From: Mediterraneibacter gnavus ATCC 29149
Lineage (GTDB): Bacteria; Bacillota; Clostridia; Lachnospirales; Lachnospiraceae
Length of the DNA stretch: 64,000 nucleotides
Direction: 5' to 3'
Assembly (NCBI RefSeq): GCF_008121495.1
Contig: NZ_CP043051.1
Location: 124,001 to 188,000, forward strand
Both the position numbers and the translations under genes were made by a program. Shown here one piece after another: positions 25,991 through 34,996 of the stretch (its first letter is position 1; each line of letters opens with the position of its first letter). The notes under the pieces are model-generated. The model was not told where the DNA came from. It saw only the letters and a program-made list of their open reading frames with translations, and did not search any database.

Positions 25991-26410
25991 TTAGATTCCG
26001 AAAGCAAGATCTCGTTTTTTTCCATCCTTCTCCAATAGGATATCGTATTCACACAGAAATCGCGTGAAAGGAAGTGTATAGAATTGAATGCACGAAAAAA
26101 AGACTCTCTTTAAGCATACCACAAAAGAGAATATCAGAAATAAAAGCAGTTCCATCGGCAATCTCTGCGTGCTCTTACGCTGTTCCGCACTCTGCGCAGA
26201 AATTGCTTCTCTTGGATTCTCCAAACGCAGATAATTATCATGAAGAACTTTCTTTTCTATGCCATCGGTATACTGTGCCGTCATCTGTATACTTGAGCTT
26301 TGTTCTTTCACAAATCTATCTGTATTTTCAAACTGAAAATCAGAAGGAAGCAAAATGCTGACAACCATGATCAAAACAGCTGCTAAAACAGATCTTACTC
26401 TATGATTCAT
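25991..26410 (-). CDS. Hypothetical two-segment membrane protein upstream of secDF
   Basis: 139 residues, no family recognised. An N-terminal hydrophobic segment (about 7-22) could be a signal anchor. A polar, possibly extracytoplasmic part follows (about 25-85), then a second membrane segment (MELLLFLIFSFVVCLKRVFF, about 86-105) and a basic cytoplasmic tail. GAGGAAG precedes the ATG, and a good promoter lies 33 bases further up, so this gene opens the operon. Confidence 0.6.
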   Translation of the reverse strand: MNHRVRSVLAAVLIMVVSILLPSDFQFENTDRFVKEQSSSIQMTAQYTDGIEKKVLHDNYLRLENPREAISAQSAEQRKSTQRLPMELLLFLIFSFVVCLKRVFFSCIQFYTLPFTRFLCEYDILLEKDGKKRDLAFGI

Positions 26411-26442
26411 TTTTCTTCCTCCTGATTCCTAAAAGTATATTG

Positions 26443-26471
26443 AGAGTAACACTAAATTCTTCATATGTCAA
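26443..26471 (-). promoter_or_regulatory. Promoter of the secDF-ktrBA-pit-popT operon
   Basis: Perfect TTGACA (26466-26471), 17-base spacer, TACTCT (26443-26448) extended by TG at the -15 position. It is the only good promoter I see before the seven genes. Confidence 0.7.
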
Positions 26472-26519
26472 TATATGATTTGCTTTTCAGATTTTACTCT
26501 GTCAAAGGCTCTGCCGACT

Positions 26520-27146
26520 TTAATCTGTTATCGTGATTTTCTCGATGACCGGTTGATTTTCAGCCTTGACTGTTCCATTATCATCTTCTACGGGAACATC
26601 CTTGCAAATCTGATCCACGATCTCCATGCCGCTTGTCACATGCCCAAACGCTGCATAATTCCCATCCAAATAGTCACTGTCCTCCTGAACAATAAAAAAC
26701 TGTGAACTTGCGCTGTCCGGATCCTGCGCTCTGGCCATAGAAATCGTTCCTCTTGTATGAGAGATTTCATTCTCTACTCCATTGCTGGAAAATTCTCCTT
26801 TGATCGTCTGATCCGCTCCTCCTGTTCCGTCGCCATTCGGATCACCTCCCTGAATCATAAACCCGTCCATGATCCTGTGAAATGTAAGATTGTCATAGAA
26901 TCCGTCTTTTGCAAGATTCACAAAATTGGTTACAGTGATCGGTGCTGTATCCGCATCTAATTCCACTGTAATCGTTCCATAATCTTTGACCTGGATTTCT
27001 GCGTGGTGTGTTCCGCTTAAAAGTTCTTCAGAAGCTTCTGTTTTCTTCTGTTCTGATTTCTTTGGAGTCGCTTCCTGTTTCTGGCATCCCGTTACGACAA
27101 ATAAAGCCAGAATGATTGCCGCCGCAATTCCTATTTTTCTTTTCAT
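26520..27146 (-). CDS. Cyclophilin-type peptidyl-prolyl isomerase lipoprotein
   Basis: 208 residues. Lipoprotein signal (LFVVTGC, Cys21) then a Lys/Glu-rich linker and a cyclophilin domain about 48-207. Active-site motifs: FHRIMDGFMIQGGDPNGDGTGG (Arg/Phe/Gln of the catalytic pocket), ISMARAQDPDSASSQFFI, YLDGNYAAFGHVTSGMEIVDQI. It likely catalyses proline isomerisation of secreted proteins on the outer face of the membrane. It stands alone between ppdK and the secDF operon. Confidence 0.94.
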   Translation of the reverse strand: MKRKIGIAAAIILALFVVTGCQKQEATPKKSEQKKTEASEELLSGTHHAEIQVKDYGTITVELDADTAPITVTNFVNLAKDGFYDNLTFHRIMDGFMIQGGDPNGDGTGGADQTIKGEFSSNGVENEISHTRGTISMARAQDPDSASSQFFIVQEDSDYLDGNYAAFGHVTSGMEIVDQICKDVPVEDDNGTVKAENQPVIEKITITD

Positions 27147-27166
27147 CCTTCCATAATCCTTTCAGA

Positions 27167-27206
27167 CAAAAGAGGTTCCGCCCGGCATATACCGAACAGA
27201 ACCCCC
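27167..27206 (-). terminator. Terminator of ppdK
   Basis: GGTTCTG..CGGAACC with inner TCGG/CCGG, followed by TCTTTTG on the minus strand, about 40-80 bases after the ppdK stop. Confidence 0.75.
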
Positions 27207-27247
27207 TTTTATATTACATATTTTATTCTCAACAGTGTGATAAAGAA

Positions 27248-29881
27248 TTATGCATTCTTTTCTGCGATAGCAGCCTGTGCAGCAGCAAGGCGAGCGATCG
27301 GCACACGGAATGGTGAGCAGGATACATAATCAAGACCAAGTTTGTTGCAGAATTCAACAGAGCTTGGATCTCCACCGTGCTCTCCACAGATTCCTACGTG
27401 CAGGTTTGGATTTACCGGTTTTCCTAATGCGATTGCCATATCCATGAGTTTACCAACACCTGTCTGATCCAGTTTTGCAAATGGATCGTTTTCAAAGATC
27501 TTAGCATCATAGTAAGCATCCAGGAATTTTCCTGCATCATCACGAGAGAATCCGAATGTCATCTGTGTCAGGTCGTTTGTACCGAAGCAGAAGAAGTCAG
27601 CTTCTTTCGCGATCTCATCAGCTGTAAGAGCAGCTCTTGGGATCTCGATCATTGTACCAACTTCGTATTTCAGGTCACTTCCTGCAGCAGCGATCTCAGC
27701 GTCAGCTGTCTCAACTACGAATTTCTTCACGTATTTAAGCTCTTTGATCTCTCCAACCAATGGAATCATAATCTCTGGTTTTACTGTCCAGTCCGGATGC
27801 GCTTTCTGTACATTGATAGCTGCACGGATTACAGCTTTTGTCTGCATCTTAGCAATCTCCGGATATGTAACTGCCAGACGGCATCCACGGTGTCCCATCA
27901 TTGGGTTGAACTCATGAAGTCCATCGATGATTGCTTTGATCTGCTCAACAGTTTTGCCCTGAGCGTCAGCCAGTTTCTTGATGTCCTCTTCCTCTGTAGG
28001 AACGAACTCATGAAGCGGTGGATCAAGGAAACGGATAGTAACCGGATTTCCTTCCAGTGCCTCATACAGTGCTTCGAAGTCTCCCTGCTGTTCCGGAAGG
28101 ATCTTCTCAAGTGCTGCTTCTCTTTCTTCTACAGTCTCAGAACAGATCATCTCACGGAATGCATCAATTCTGTTTCCTTCGAAGAACATATGCTCTGTAC
28201 GGCAAAGTCCGATACCTTCTGCTCCCAGTTCGCGAGCTTTCTTAGCATCTGCAGGTGTATCTGCATTTGTACGAACTTTCATTGTTCTGTATTTATCAGC
28301 CCATCCCATGATTCTTCCGAATTCTCCAGCGATTGTAGCATCAACTGTAGGGATGATTCCGTCATAGATATTTCCTGTAGATCCGTCCAGAGAAATTGCA
28401 TCTCCTTCGTGGTATTCTTTTCCGTTTAATGTGAATTTCTTGTTTGCTTCGTCCATCACGATGTCTCCACATCCAGATACACAGCATGTACCCATTCCAC
28501 GTGCAACAACGGCAGCGTGAGATGTCATACCACCACGTACTGTCAGGATACCCTGAGCAGATTTCATACCTGTGATGTCTTCCGGAGATGTCTCCAGACG
28601 AACAAGGATTACTTTTTCTCCTCTTGCAGCCCACTCTACAGCGTCATCTGCTGTGAATACAACTTTACCGCAAGCAGCTCCTGGAGATGCTCCGAGTGCT
28701 TTTGCCATTGGTGTTGCAGCTTTTAATGCAGCAGCATCAAACTGTGGGTGAAGCAGAGTGTCAAGGTTTCTAGGATCGATCATAGCAACAGCTTCTTCTT
28801 CTGTTCTCATTCCCTCATCAACAAGGTCACAAGCGATCTTTAAAGCAGCCTGTGCTGTTCTCTTACCATTACGTGTCTGAAGCATATACAGTTTACCATG
28901 TTCTACAGTAAACTCCATATCCTGCATATCTCTGTAGTGTTTCTCCAGAGTATTGCATACTTCTTTAAACTGAGCAAATGCTTCCGGGAATTTCTGTTCC
29001 ATTTCGGAAATGTGCATTGGAGTACGAACTCCGGCAACAACGTCTTCTCCCTGTGCGTTTGTCAGGAACTCTCCAAAGAGTCCGTTCTCTCCTGTAGCAG
29101 GGTCTCTTGTAAATGCAACACCTGTTCCACAGTCATCTCCCATGTTACCGAATGCCATCATCTGTACGTTAACAGCTGTTCCCCATGAATATGGGATATC
29201 GTTGTCACGACGGTATACATTCGCTCTTGGGTTGTCCCATGAACGGAATACAGCTTTTACAGCTCCCATCAACTGCTCTTTTGCGTCTGAAGGGAAATCT
29301 GTACCGATTTTTTCTTTATATTCAGCTTTGAACTGTCCTGCTAAAGTCTTTAAGTCTTCTGCTGTCAGTTCAACGTCAAGGCTTACACCTTTTTCTTCTT
29401 TCATCTTGTCGATGAGCTCTTCGAAGTATTTTTTACCTACTTCCATAACTACGTCAGAATACATCTGAATGAATCTTCTGTAGCAGTCCCAAGCCCAGCG
29501 TGCATTTCCAGATGCCTCTGCCAGAGTCTCAACAACTTCTTCGTTTAATCCAAGGTTGAGGATTGTATCCATCATACCAGGCATAGAAGCTCTTGCTCCG
29601 GAACGTACGGAAACGAGCAGCGGATTTTCTTTATCTCCGAATTTCTTTCCTGTGATTTCTTCCAGTTTTACGATTGCATCCATGATCTGCGCCATAATCT
29701 CATCATTGATCTTTCTGCCATCTTCGTAATACTGTGTACAAGCTTCTGTTGTAACTGTGAATCCCTGTGGTACCGGGAGTCCCAGACTTGTCATTTCTGC
29801 AAGGTTTGCGCCTTTTCCACCGAGAAGGTTTCTCATTGTTGCGTTACCTTCGGTGAACATATACACCCATTTTGTTGCCAT
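27248..29881 (-). CDS. ppdK: Pyruvate, phosphate dikinase
   Basis: 877 residues, full length. Order: ATP-grasp nucleotide domain (VYMFTEGNATMRNLLGGKGANLAEM, then VSVRSGARASMPGMMDTILNLG), phosphohistidine domain with the catalytic His in LTVRGGMTSHAAVVARGMGT (about 440-460), and PEP-binding barrel with RFLDPPLHEFVPT and the active-site Cys in HVGICGEHGGDPSS near 830. Interconverts pyruvate + ATP + Pi with PEP + AMP + PPi, allowing PPi-linked glycolysis or gluconeogenesis in anaerobes. Single gene with AGGAGG eight bases from ATG 29881, its own promoter and terminator, and a perfect palindrome just upstream of the promoter. Confidence 0.97.
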   Translation of the reverse strand: MATKWVYMFTEGNATMRNLLGGKGANLAEMTSLGLPVPQGFTVTTEACTQYYEDGRKINDEIMAQIMDAIVKLEEITGKKFGDKENPLLVSVRSGARASMPGMMDTILNLGLNEEVVETLAEASGNARWAWDCYRRFIQMYSDVVMEVGKKYFEELIDKMKEEKGVSLDVELTAEDLKTLAGQFKAEYKEKIGTDFPSDAKEQLMGAVKAVFRSWDNPRANVYRRDNDIPYSWGTAVNVQMMAFGNMGDDCGTGVAFTRDPATGENGLFGEFLTNAQGEDVVAGVRTPMHISEMEQKFPEAFAQFKEVCNTLEKHYRDMQDMEFTVEHGKLYMLQTRNGKRTAQAALKIACDLVDEGMRTEEEAVAMIDPRNLDTLLHPQFDAAALKAATPMAKALGASPGAACGKVVFTADDAVEWAARGEKVILVRLETSPEDITGMKSAQGILTVRGGMTSHAAVVARGMGTCCVSGCGDIVMDEANKKFTLNGKEYHEGDAISLDGSTGNIYDGIIPTVDATIAGEFGRIMGWADKYRTMKVRTNADTPADAKKARELGAEGIGLCRTEHMFFEGNRIDAFREMICSETVEEREAALEKILPEQQGDFEALYEALEGNPVTIRFLDPPLHEFVPTEEEDIKKLADAQGKTVEQIKAIIDGLHEFNPMMGHRGCRLAVTYPEIAKMQTKAVIRAAINVQKAHPDWTVKPEIMIPLVGEIKELKYVKKFVVETADAEIAAAGSDLKYEVGTMIEIPRAALTADEIAKEADFFCFGTNDLTQMTFGFSRDDAGKFLDAYYDAKIFENDPFAKLDQTGVGKLMDMAIALGKPVNPNLHVGICGEHGGDPSSVEFCNKLGLDYVSCSPFRVPIARLAAAQAAIAEKNA

Positions 29882-29938
29882 TTTTCAACGACCTCCTATA
29901 ATTTTTTTCAAATAAATTTGCACTAAGTCGCATATAAT

Positions 29939-29967
29939 ATTTTAATGGTTTTGCCGAAATACGTCAA
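29939..29967 (-). promoter_or_regulatory. Promoter of ppdK
   Basis: TTGACG (29962-29967), 17-base spacer, TAAAAT (29939-29944), about 58 bases before the start codon. Confidence 0.82.
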
Positions 29968-29972
29968 GACTT

Positions 29973-29992
29973 TTGTACATAATTATGTACAA
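29973..29992. promoter_or_regulatory. Perfect 20-bp palindrome, candidate operator of ppdK
   Basis: TTGTACATAATTATGTACAA is its own reverse complement. It ends five bases upstream of the ppdK -35 box. The cognate regulator is not recognised; the half-site spacing differs from Rex. The remaining gap up to 30159 (about 170 bases) shows no gene. Confidence 0.6.
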
Positions 29993-30159
29993 TTTTTACA
30001 TCTGTTTTTTAGTTACTTTTATCATTCCAGCTTTCATTTTTCAGCATTTACAAGGGTAAATATTGAAATTCCCACCTCATTTTTATACACTTTGCATAAT
30101 ACCAGTAAACTTCATTCATGCCACTCTATCAGGAACACATGTTTCTTTCGTGCCACTAC

Positions 30160-30196
30160 AAAAGGGAGATGTCCCACACGAACATCTCCCTTTTTA
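30160..30196. terminator. Terminator of the M18 aminopeptidase gene
   Basis: AAAGGGAGATGT pairs with ACATCTCCCTTT, with T-runs on both sides; it begins four bases after the gene's stop on the minus strand. Confidence 0.92.
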
Positions 30197-30200
30197 TATC

Positions 30201-31568
30201 TTATTTCATATCTTTTAAGAATGCACAGTATCCGCGGTAAGCTTCATATACATCTGCCTTGCTTGAAACTTCCCAAGGGGAGTGCATGCTCAGCACTGCA
30301 ACACCGCCGTCGATCACTTCCATTCCGAAGTTTGCAAGAATATAAGCGATCGTTCCGCCGCCGCCGGCATCAATCTTGCCCATCTCTGTCAGCTGGAACG
30401 CAACCTTATTTTCATCAAATACATGTCTCAATTTTGCGATGTATTCTGCATTCGCATCATTGGAACCACCTTTTCCTCTGGCACCTGTGTGTTTGTTGAG
30501 CACCATACCTTTTCCAAAGAACGGATTGGATCTCTTGTCATAAACGTCTGCGTGCATCGGATCAAATGCAGCTCCTACGTCTGATGAGATCATTGTAGAA
30601 TTTGCCATCGCACGGCGAAGTTTTAATTCAGAAAACTCTCCGCACTTGTCCAGAATCTCTGCAACTGCATTTTCAAAGAAGCGGGACTGCATTCCAGTTG
30701 CTCCAACGCTTCCGATCTCTTCTTTATCCACCAGGATGCAGCAGGATGTTCTTTTCTTATTCTCTGTGTGCAGCATTGCCATCAGGGAAGTGAATGCGCA
30801 GACTCTGTCATCCTGACCGTATCCGATCACCATACTCTTATCCAGACCGCAGTCACGTGCTTTTCCTGCCGGAACAATCTCCAGCTCTGCAGACATGAGA
30901 TCTTCTTTTTCCATACTATATGTCTCTTTTAACAATTTCAGAACATTCGCTGCAACTGCATCTTTTTCTTCGCCGCAAAGCGGAGCACTTCCAACCAGGA
31001 TATCCAGAGCCTCTCCTTCGATCACTGTGGCTGCTGTTTTCTCCATCTGCTTAGATCCGAGATGTGGCAGAAGATCTGTAATTGCAAATACCGGATCTTC
31101 TTCTTTTTCACCAATCACAACATTGACCTTTGTTCCATCTTTTTTCACTACAACTCCGTGAATTGCAAGCGGAAGTGTCACCCACTGATATTTTTTGATT
31201 CCGCCATAATAGTGTGTATCAAAGTATGCGAATCCACTTTCTTCATATAATGGATTCTGTTTGAGATCCAAACGAGGAGAGTCAACATGTGCTCCAAGAA
31301 TGTTCATTCCTTTTTCCAGAGAATCCTCTCCAATCTGGAATAACACGATGGATTTCCCCATCCAATCCATATATACTTTATCTCCTGCCTGCAGTGTATC
31401 CTTCTTATTTAAGTCTACATAACCTTCTTTTTCTGCAATGCGGATCACTTCTGTCACACATTCTCTCTCTGTTTTTCCTGCATCCAGAAATTTTTTGTAA
31501 TCTGCTGTCAGAGTATCAAGCTCTGCAAGCTGTGCATCATCATATATCTGCCATAATGTTTTTTCCAT
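30201..31568 (-). CDS. M18-family aminopeptidase
   Basis: 455 residues. Zinc-ligand and catalytic motifs of M18: GAHVDSPRLDLKQNP (about 91-105), VDKEEIGSVGATGMQSRFFE (about 280, Glu base and ligand), and KHTGARGKGGSNDANAEY followed by the C-terminal GGTIAYILA. No signal peptide: a cytosolic dinuclear-zinc aminopeptidase, acting on acidic or neutral N-terminal residues in characterised relatives. Own promoter and terminator, so independent of the purine operon upstream. Confidence 0.94.
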   Translation of the reverse strand: MEKTLWQIYDDAQLAELDTLTADYKKFLDAGKTERECVTEVIRIAEKEGYVDLNKKDTLQAGDKVYMDWMGKSIVLFQIGEDSLEKGMNILGAHVDSPRLDLKQNPLYEESGFAYFDTHYYGGIKKYQWVTLPLAIHGVVVKKDGTKVNVVIGEKEEDPVFAITDLLPHLGSKQMEKTAATVIEGEALDILVGSAPLCGEEKDAVAANVLKLLKETYSMEKEDLMSAELEIVPAGKARDCGLDKSMVIGYGQDDRVCAFTSLMAMLHTENKKRTSCCILVDKEEIGSVGATGMQSRFFENAVAEILDKCGEFSELKLRRAMANSTMISSDVGAAFDPMHADVYDKRSNPFFGKGMVLNKHTGARGKGGSNDANAEYIAKLRHVFDENKVAFQLTEMGKIDAGGGGTIAYILANFGMEVIDGGVAVLSMHSPWEVSSKADVYEAYRGYCAFLKDMK

Positions 31569-31603
31569 AGCTGTTTTGATTCCTTTCTGTTGTCTTTTTC
31601 CCT

Positions 31604-31632
31604 AGTATACTATTTCCTGTTCCGAAATACAA
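31604..31632 (-). promoter_or_regulatory. Promoter of the M18 aminopeptidase gene
   Basis: TTGTAT (31627-31632), 17-base spacer, TATACT (31604-31609), in the 77-base gap after the NCS2 permease gene. Confidence 0.72.
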
Positions 31633-31645
31633 GAGACTGCCTGCT

Positions 31646-33211
31646 TTATACATAATCAAAATCATCCGGTCCCTCAAACCAGGATTTCCGTCCCTGATGA
31701 AGGATGATAGCCAGTACCGCCACGATCAGATATCCAATTGCAAACGGTGAAGCAGGATTGAATCCAAGTCCTGCACTGTGAATAAATCCAAAACACGCAA
31801 GCACATAGCCTACTACTGCCGTGATTGCCACTTTATGAAGCTGCTTGTCAATAATGAACACTGTCATTGTTCCTAACAGAATTCCAATGATGATTGCGCC
31901 TGATTTCACCGCAGGTACTCCGTTCCACATAACCCCCGCATCCTTGATCATCTGCGTTACTTCTGCATTGTATTCTGCCAGTCCTGACGGCATTACCTCT
32001 GTCATATACCCTGCCAGTCCCACACTTCCTGTGATCTGTGTATACAGATAATCAGCAACCGGCGGAACCATCGCGATTCCAACTGCCGCATAATGCTTTT
32101 TGTCACAGTCTTTAAAAGCCTGTGCAACCATGACGATCGCACACCATAAAAATGTCACTGCACATACTGCCGGCGGAACCATGTTGCTTAAGAACGTAAA
32201 CAGACCGAAGATTCCTGCCGCTCCCAGTACCAGACCTGACACCAGTGCATATCCAACACCTGCTTTGGCTTTTTTCAGGCCTGCATGTCCAAGCCATACT
32301 GTATTTGGCACGACACCTCCGCAAATTGCGGAAAGCATCGTACAGATTCCGTCCGCAAACTGTGTTTCTCTGACACTGTAATTATCTCCCGCTGCATTTG
32401 CCGCCTCTACATTGTCCATGGTCTCGATAAAATTGTAGATTTCCACCGGAATCACGATCGTCAGATAAGGAGCAACAACTGCCACACCATTGATCAGATG
32501 CTGGATTCCGTTAACAGGATTCGGAATATAGAAACCGATTCCGCTGAAATCTACGGTTGTTCTTCCCAGGCAGAATGCATAAATGATCCCACCTACAATC
32601 GCAACGACAAGCGGAGGAATCTGCTTTGGAAATAAATAGCCTCCAAAAATACCGACCATTGCCACAAACAAAATCGGAAGTCCGATCAGCGGATCGCCGA
32701 ATACATCAAACACACCCTGTGTTGCCATCCAGATAAATCCGATTCCCGCCACAGTTCCAAGGAGCGCTGCTCTCGGCAGTTTTTTCTTCATCCATGATCC
32801 GATAAATCCACCCAAAAACTCGACTGCTCCGCCGATAAAGCAGGCTGCCACAGCAGCTGACCATGCAAGTTCTGCATCATTCAATGCATAATGAAGCGGC
32901 ATGATCACGCCGTATAGCATCACAAACATTGCCGGTGTGGAAACTCCGGAAGGAAGTGCCGTAACATCCGCACGACCTTCTTTTTTGGATAATCTTCTTC
33001 CCATATAAGCATAGTAAACTCCACTACAGAGCAGTCCGATAGACATTCCCGGGATCACATACCCGTATACAATTTTGTCCGGCCACTCCAGTACTCCCGA
33101 AAGTGTTGCAATCACGATCAGGTAATTTACAATATTATTGGTGATGGAATATGTCATTCCACCAATGTCACCGCGCTGAAACCACGGCACTAATGTCTTT
33201 TGTTTTCCCAT
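31646..33211 (-). CDS. NCS2-type purine/xanthine permease
   Basis: 521 residues, 12-14 membrane segments in the UraA/AzgA-like fold. WFQRGDIGGMTYSITNNIVNYLIVIATL at the start, ETMDNVEAANAAGDNYS (about 265-280; the Glu in TM8 is the nucleobase contact in this fold) and GGVVPNTVWLGHAGLKKAKAGVGYALVSG. Together with two adenine deaminase-type genes upstream (19- and 29-base gaps) this fits import of a purine base followed by deamination. Exact substrate is not readable. Confidence 0.88.
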   Translation of the reverse strand: MGKQKTLVPWFQRGDIGGMTYSITNNIVNYLIVIATLSGVLEWPDKIVYGYVIPGMSIGLLCSGVYYAYMGRRLSKKEGRADVTALPSGVSTPAMFVMLYGVIMPLHYALNDAELAWSAAVAACFIGGAVEFLGGFIGSWMKKKLPRAALLGTVAGIGFIWMATQGVFDVFGDPLIGLPILFVAMVGIFGGYLFPKQIPPLVVAIVGGIIYAFCLGRTTVDFSGIGFYIPNPVNGIQHLINGVAVVAPYLTIVIPVEIYNFIETMDNVEAANAAGDNYSVRETQFADGICTMLSAICGGVVPNTVWLGHAGLKKAKAGVGYALVSGLVLGAAGIFGLFTFLSNMVPPAVCAVTFLWCAIVMVAQAFKDCDKKHYAAVGIAMVPPVADYLYTQITGSVGLAGYMTEVMPSGLAEYNAEVTQMIKDAGVMWNGVPAVKSGAIIIGILLGTMTVFIIDKQLHKVAITAVVGYVLACFGFIHSAGLGFNPASPFAIGYLIVAVLAIILHQGRKSWFEGPDDFDYV

Positions 33212-33240
33212 TTTCCCATTCCTTTATCTTCTTTGTTTCT

Positions 33241-34977
33241 CTATCTGGAGATTTCTACCGGAATAAATGAAAACGTTGTGACATCGAACAAGCCCATATC
33301 TGTCAGTTTGATCTCCGGAATCACTGCCAGGGACATAAAACATAATGTCATCACCGGTTCCACATCTCCACAGATGCCAAGCTCTGTATATGCTTTTTCA
33401 TGAATACTTGTAAGCTTTTCATCTACCCACTCGCCGCTTTGATCGCTCATCAGTCCTGCGATCGGCATCGGCATCTGTTCGATCACCTTTCCTTCTTTTA
33501 CAAGGACAATCCCGCCTTCCTGCGCAATCAGGCTGTTTACTGCAAATTCCATCTCTTCGTCATTGACTCCGACCACGATAATATTGTGAGAATCATGCGC
33601 AACAGACAGTGCCACAGCACCCTCTTTGATTCCATATCCTTTTAAGAATCCGCAAGCTACATTGCCGGTTCCCTGATGCCGTTCTACAACCGCTACTTTT
33701 ACAAGATCTTCTTTGGGATTTCTTACAAATTCACCGTTTTCATCCAACTGAATGTGCGCTGCTGCCTTTTTCGTCACAACTCCTCCCGGAAGAATCTCGA
33801 TCACATTCACTTCATCACTTGTCAAATGCATTTTAAACTTTTCTGCTGAAAAATCTTTTACGATCACGCTTCCTTTCACAGAAGAAATATCGTATGGTGC
33901 AACCTCCGGCAGATACTTTCCGTTATCTGCAGTCAGCTCTCCTGCGATCCATACCTTCTCCACCCGGAAGTCTTTCAAGTCATCCAGAAGCACGACATCG
34001 GCACGGTATCCCGGTGCGATCGCACCTCTGTCATGAAGCCGGAAGCATTCCGCCGCATTCAATGTTGCCATCCGGATTGCTGTCACTGCGTCCAGCCCTT
34101 CTTCCACACAGATCTTCAAGTGATTGTCCAGATGTCCGTCTTTTAAGATCGTCTTTGGCTGTCTGTCGTCTGAACAGAGCAGACATCTTCTGCTGTTCTC
34201 CGGTGTCACTCCTTTTAACAGCGGTCTCAAATTATGGCAGGCAGATCCCTGTCTGAGCAGAATATACATACCACGTTCCAGACGCGCTTCCATCTCCTCC
34301 ACCGTAGAACACTCGTGGTCTGCCAGAATACCTGCTGCAGAATATGCATTCAGATCCTTTCCATCAATTCCAGGTCCGTGACCATCGATCAGTTTCCCTT
34401 CCTCTTTTGCAGTCATCAACTTGTCCAGTACACTCTCATCTGCCTGAATAACTCCCGGGAAATTCATAAATTCTCCAAGTCCAAGAATGCCCTCTCTTTG
34501 AATCGGCTCTTCCATCTCCGGCGCATTGATCTCTGCTCCTGCGTGTTCAAACGGAGTTGCAGGCACACAGGATGGCAGCATATATTTGATATCAAGTGCT
34601 GTTCCTTTTGCCGCCTCCATCATATAATCGAGTCCTCTGATCCCGCAGACATTGACGATCTCGTGAGGATCTGCGATGATCGTGGCAGCTCCATGAGGTA
34701 CTAACAGTCTTCCAAGCTCTTCCGGGCTGACATAGGCAGATTCAATATGAATATGGCTGTCAATAAATCCCGGAACCGCATATCTTCCCTGCGCATCAAT
34801 TTCTTTCACACCCTGATACTCTCCGATTCCTGCGATTTTATCTCCGCAAAGAGCGATATCGCCCTTCTGGATCTTTCCGGAAAAAACATTCACTACCTGA
34901 CAGTTCTTGATCACCGTGTCTGCTGGGATTCTTCCCGCTGCTGTGTCGATCAGTTTTTTTAATTCTTCTTTCTTCAT
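33241..34977 (-). CDS. ade: Adenine deaminase
   Basis: 578 residues, amidohydrolase fold. Metal and catalytic motifs are complete: GFIDSHIHIESAYVSPEEL, then IIADPHEIVNVCG, LIDGHGPGIDG, LADHECST, LCSDDRQPKTILKDGHLDNHLK and C-terminal SVAHDSHNIIVVGVNDEEM. Deaminates adenine to hypoxanthine. Middle gene of a three-gene operon between the deaminase-like paralogue and the NCS2 permease. RBS AGGAGG upstream of ATG 34977. Confidence 0.95.
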   Translation of the reverse strand: MKKEELKKLIDTAAGRIPADTVIKNCQVVNVFSGKIQKGDIALCGDKIAGIGEYQGVKEIDAQGRYAVPGFIDSHIHIESAYVSPEELGRLLVPHGAATIIADPHEIVNVCGIRGLDYMMEAAKGTALDIKYMLPSCVPATPFEHAGAEINAPEMEEPIQREGILGLGEFMNFPGVIQADESVLDKLMTAKEEGKLIDGHGPGIDGKDLNAYSAAGILADHECSTVEEMEARLERGMYILLRQGSACHNLRPLLKGVTPENSRRCLLCSDDRQPKTILKDGHLDNHLKICVEEGLDAVTAIRMATLNAAECFRLHDRGAIAPGYRADVVLLDDLKDFRVEKVWIAGELTADNGKYLPEVAPYDISSVKGSVIVKDFSAEKFKMHLTSDEVNVIEILPGGVVTKKAAAHIQLDENGEFVRNPKEDLVKVAVVERHQGTGNVACGFLKGYGIKEGAVALSVAHDSHNIIVVGVNDEEMEFAVNSLIAQEGGIVLVKEGKVIEQMPMPIAGLMSDQSGEWVDEKLTSIHEKAYTELGICGDVEPVMTLCFMSLAVIPEIKLTDMGLFDVTTFSFIPVEISR

Positions 34978-34996
34978 ACCAATGTCCTCCTTGGAT

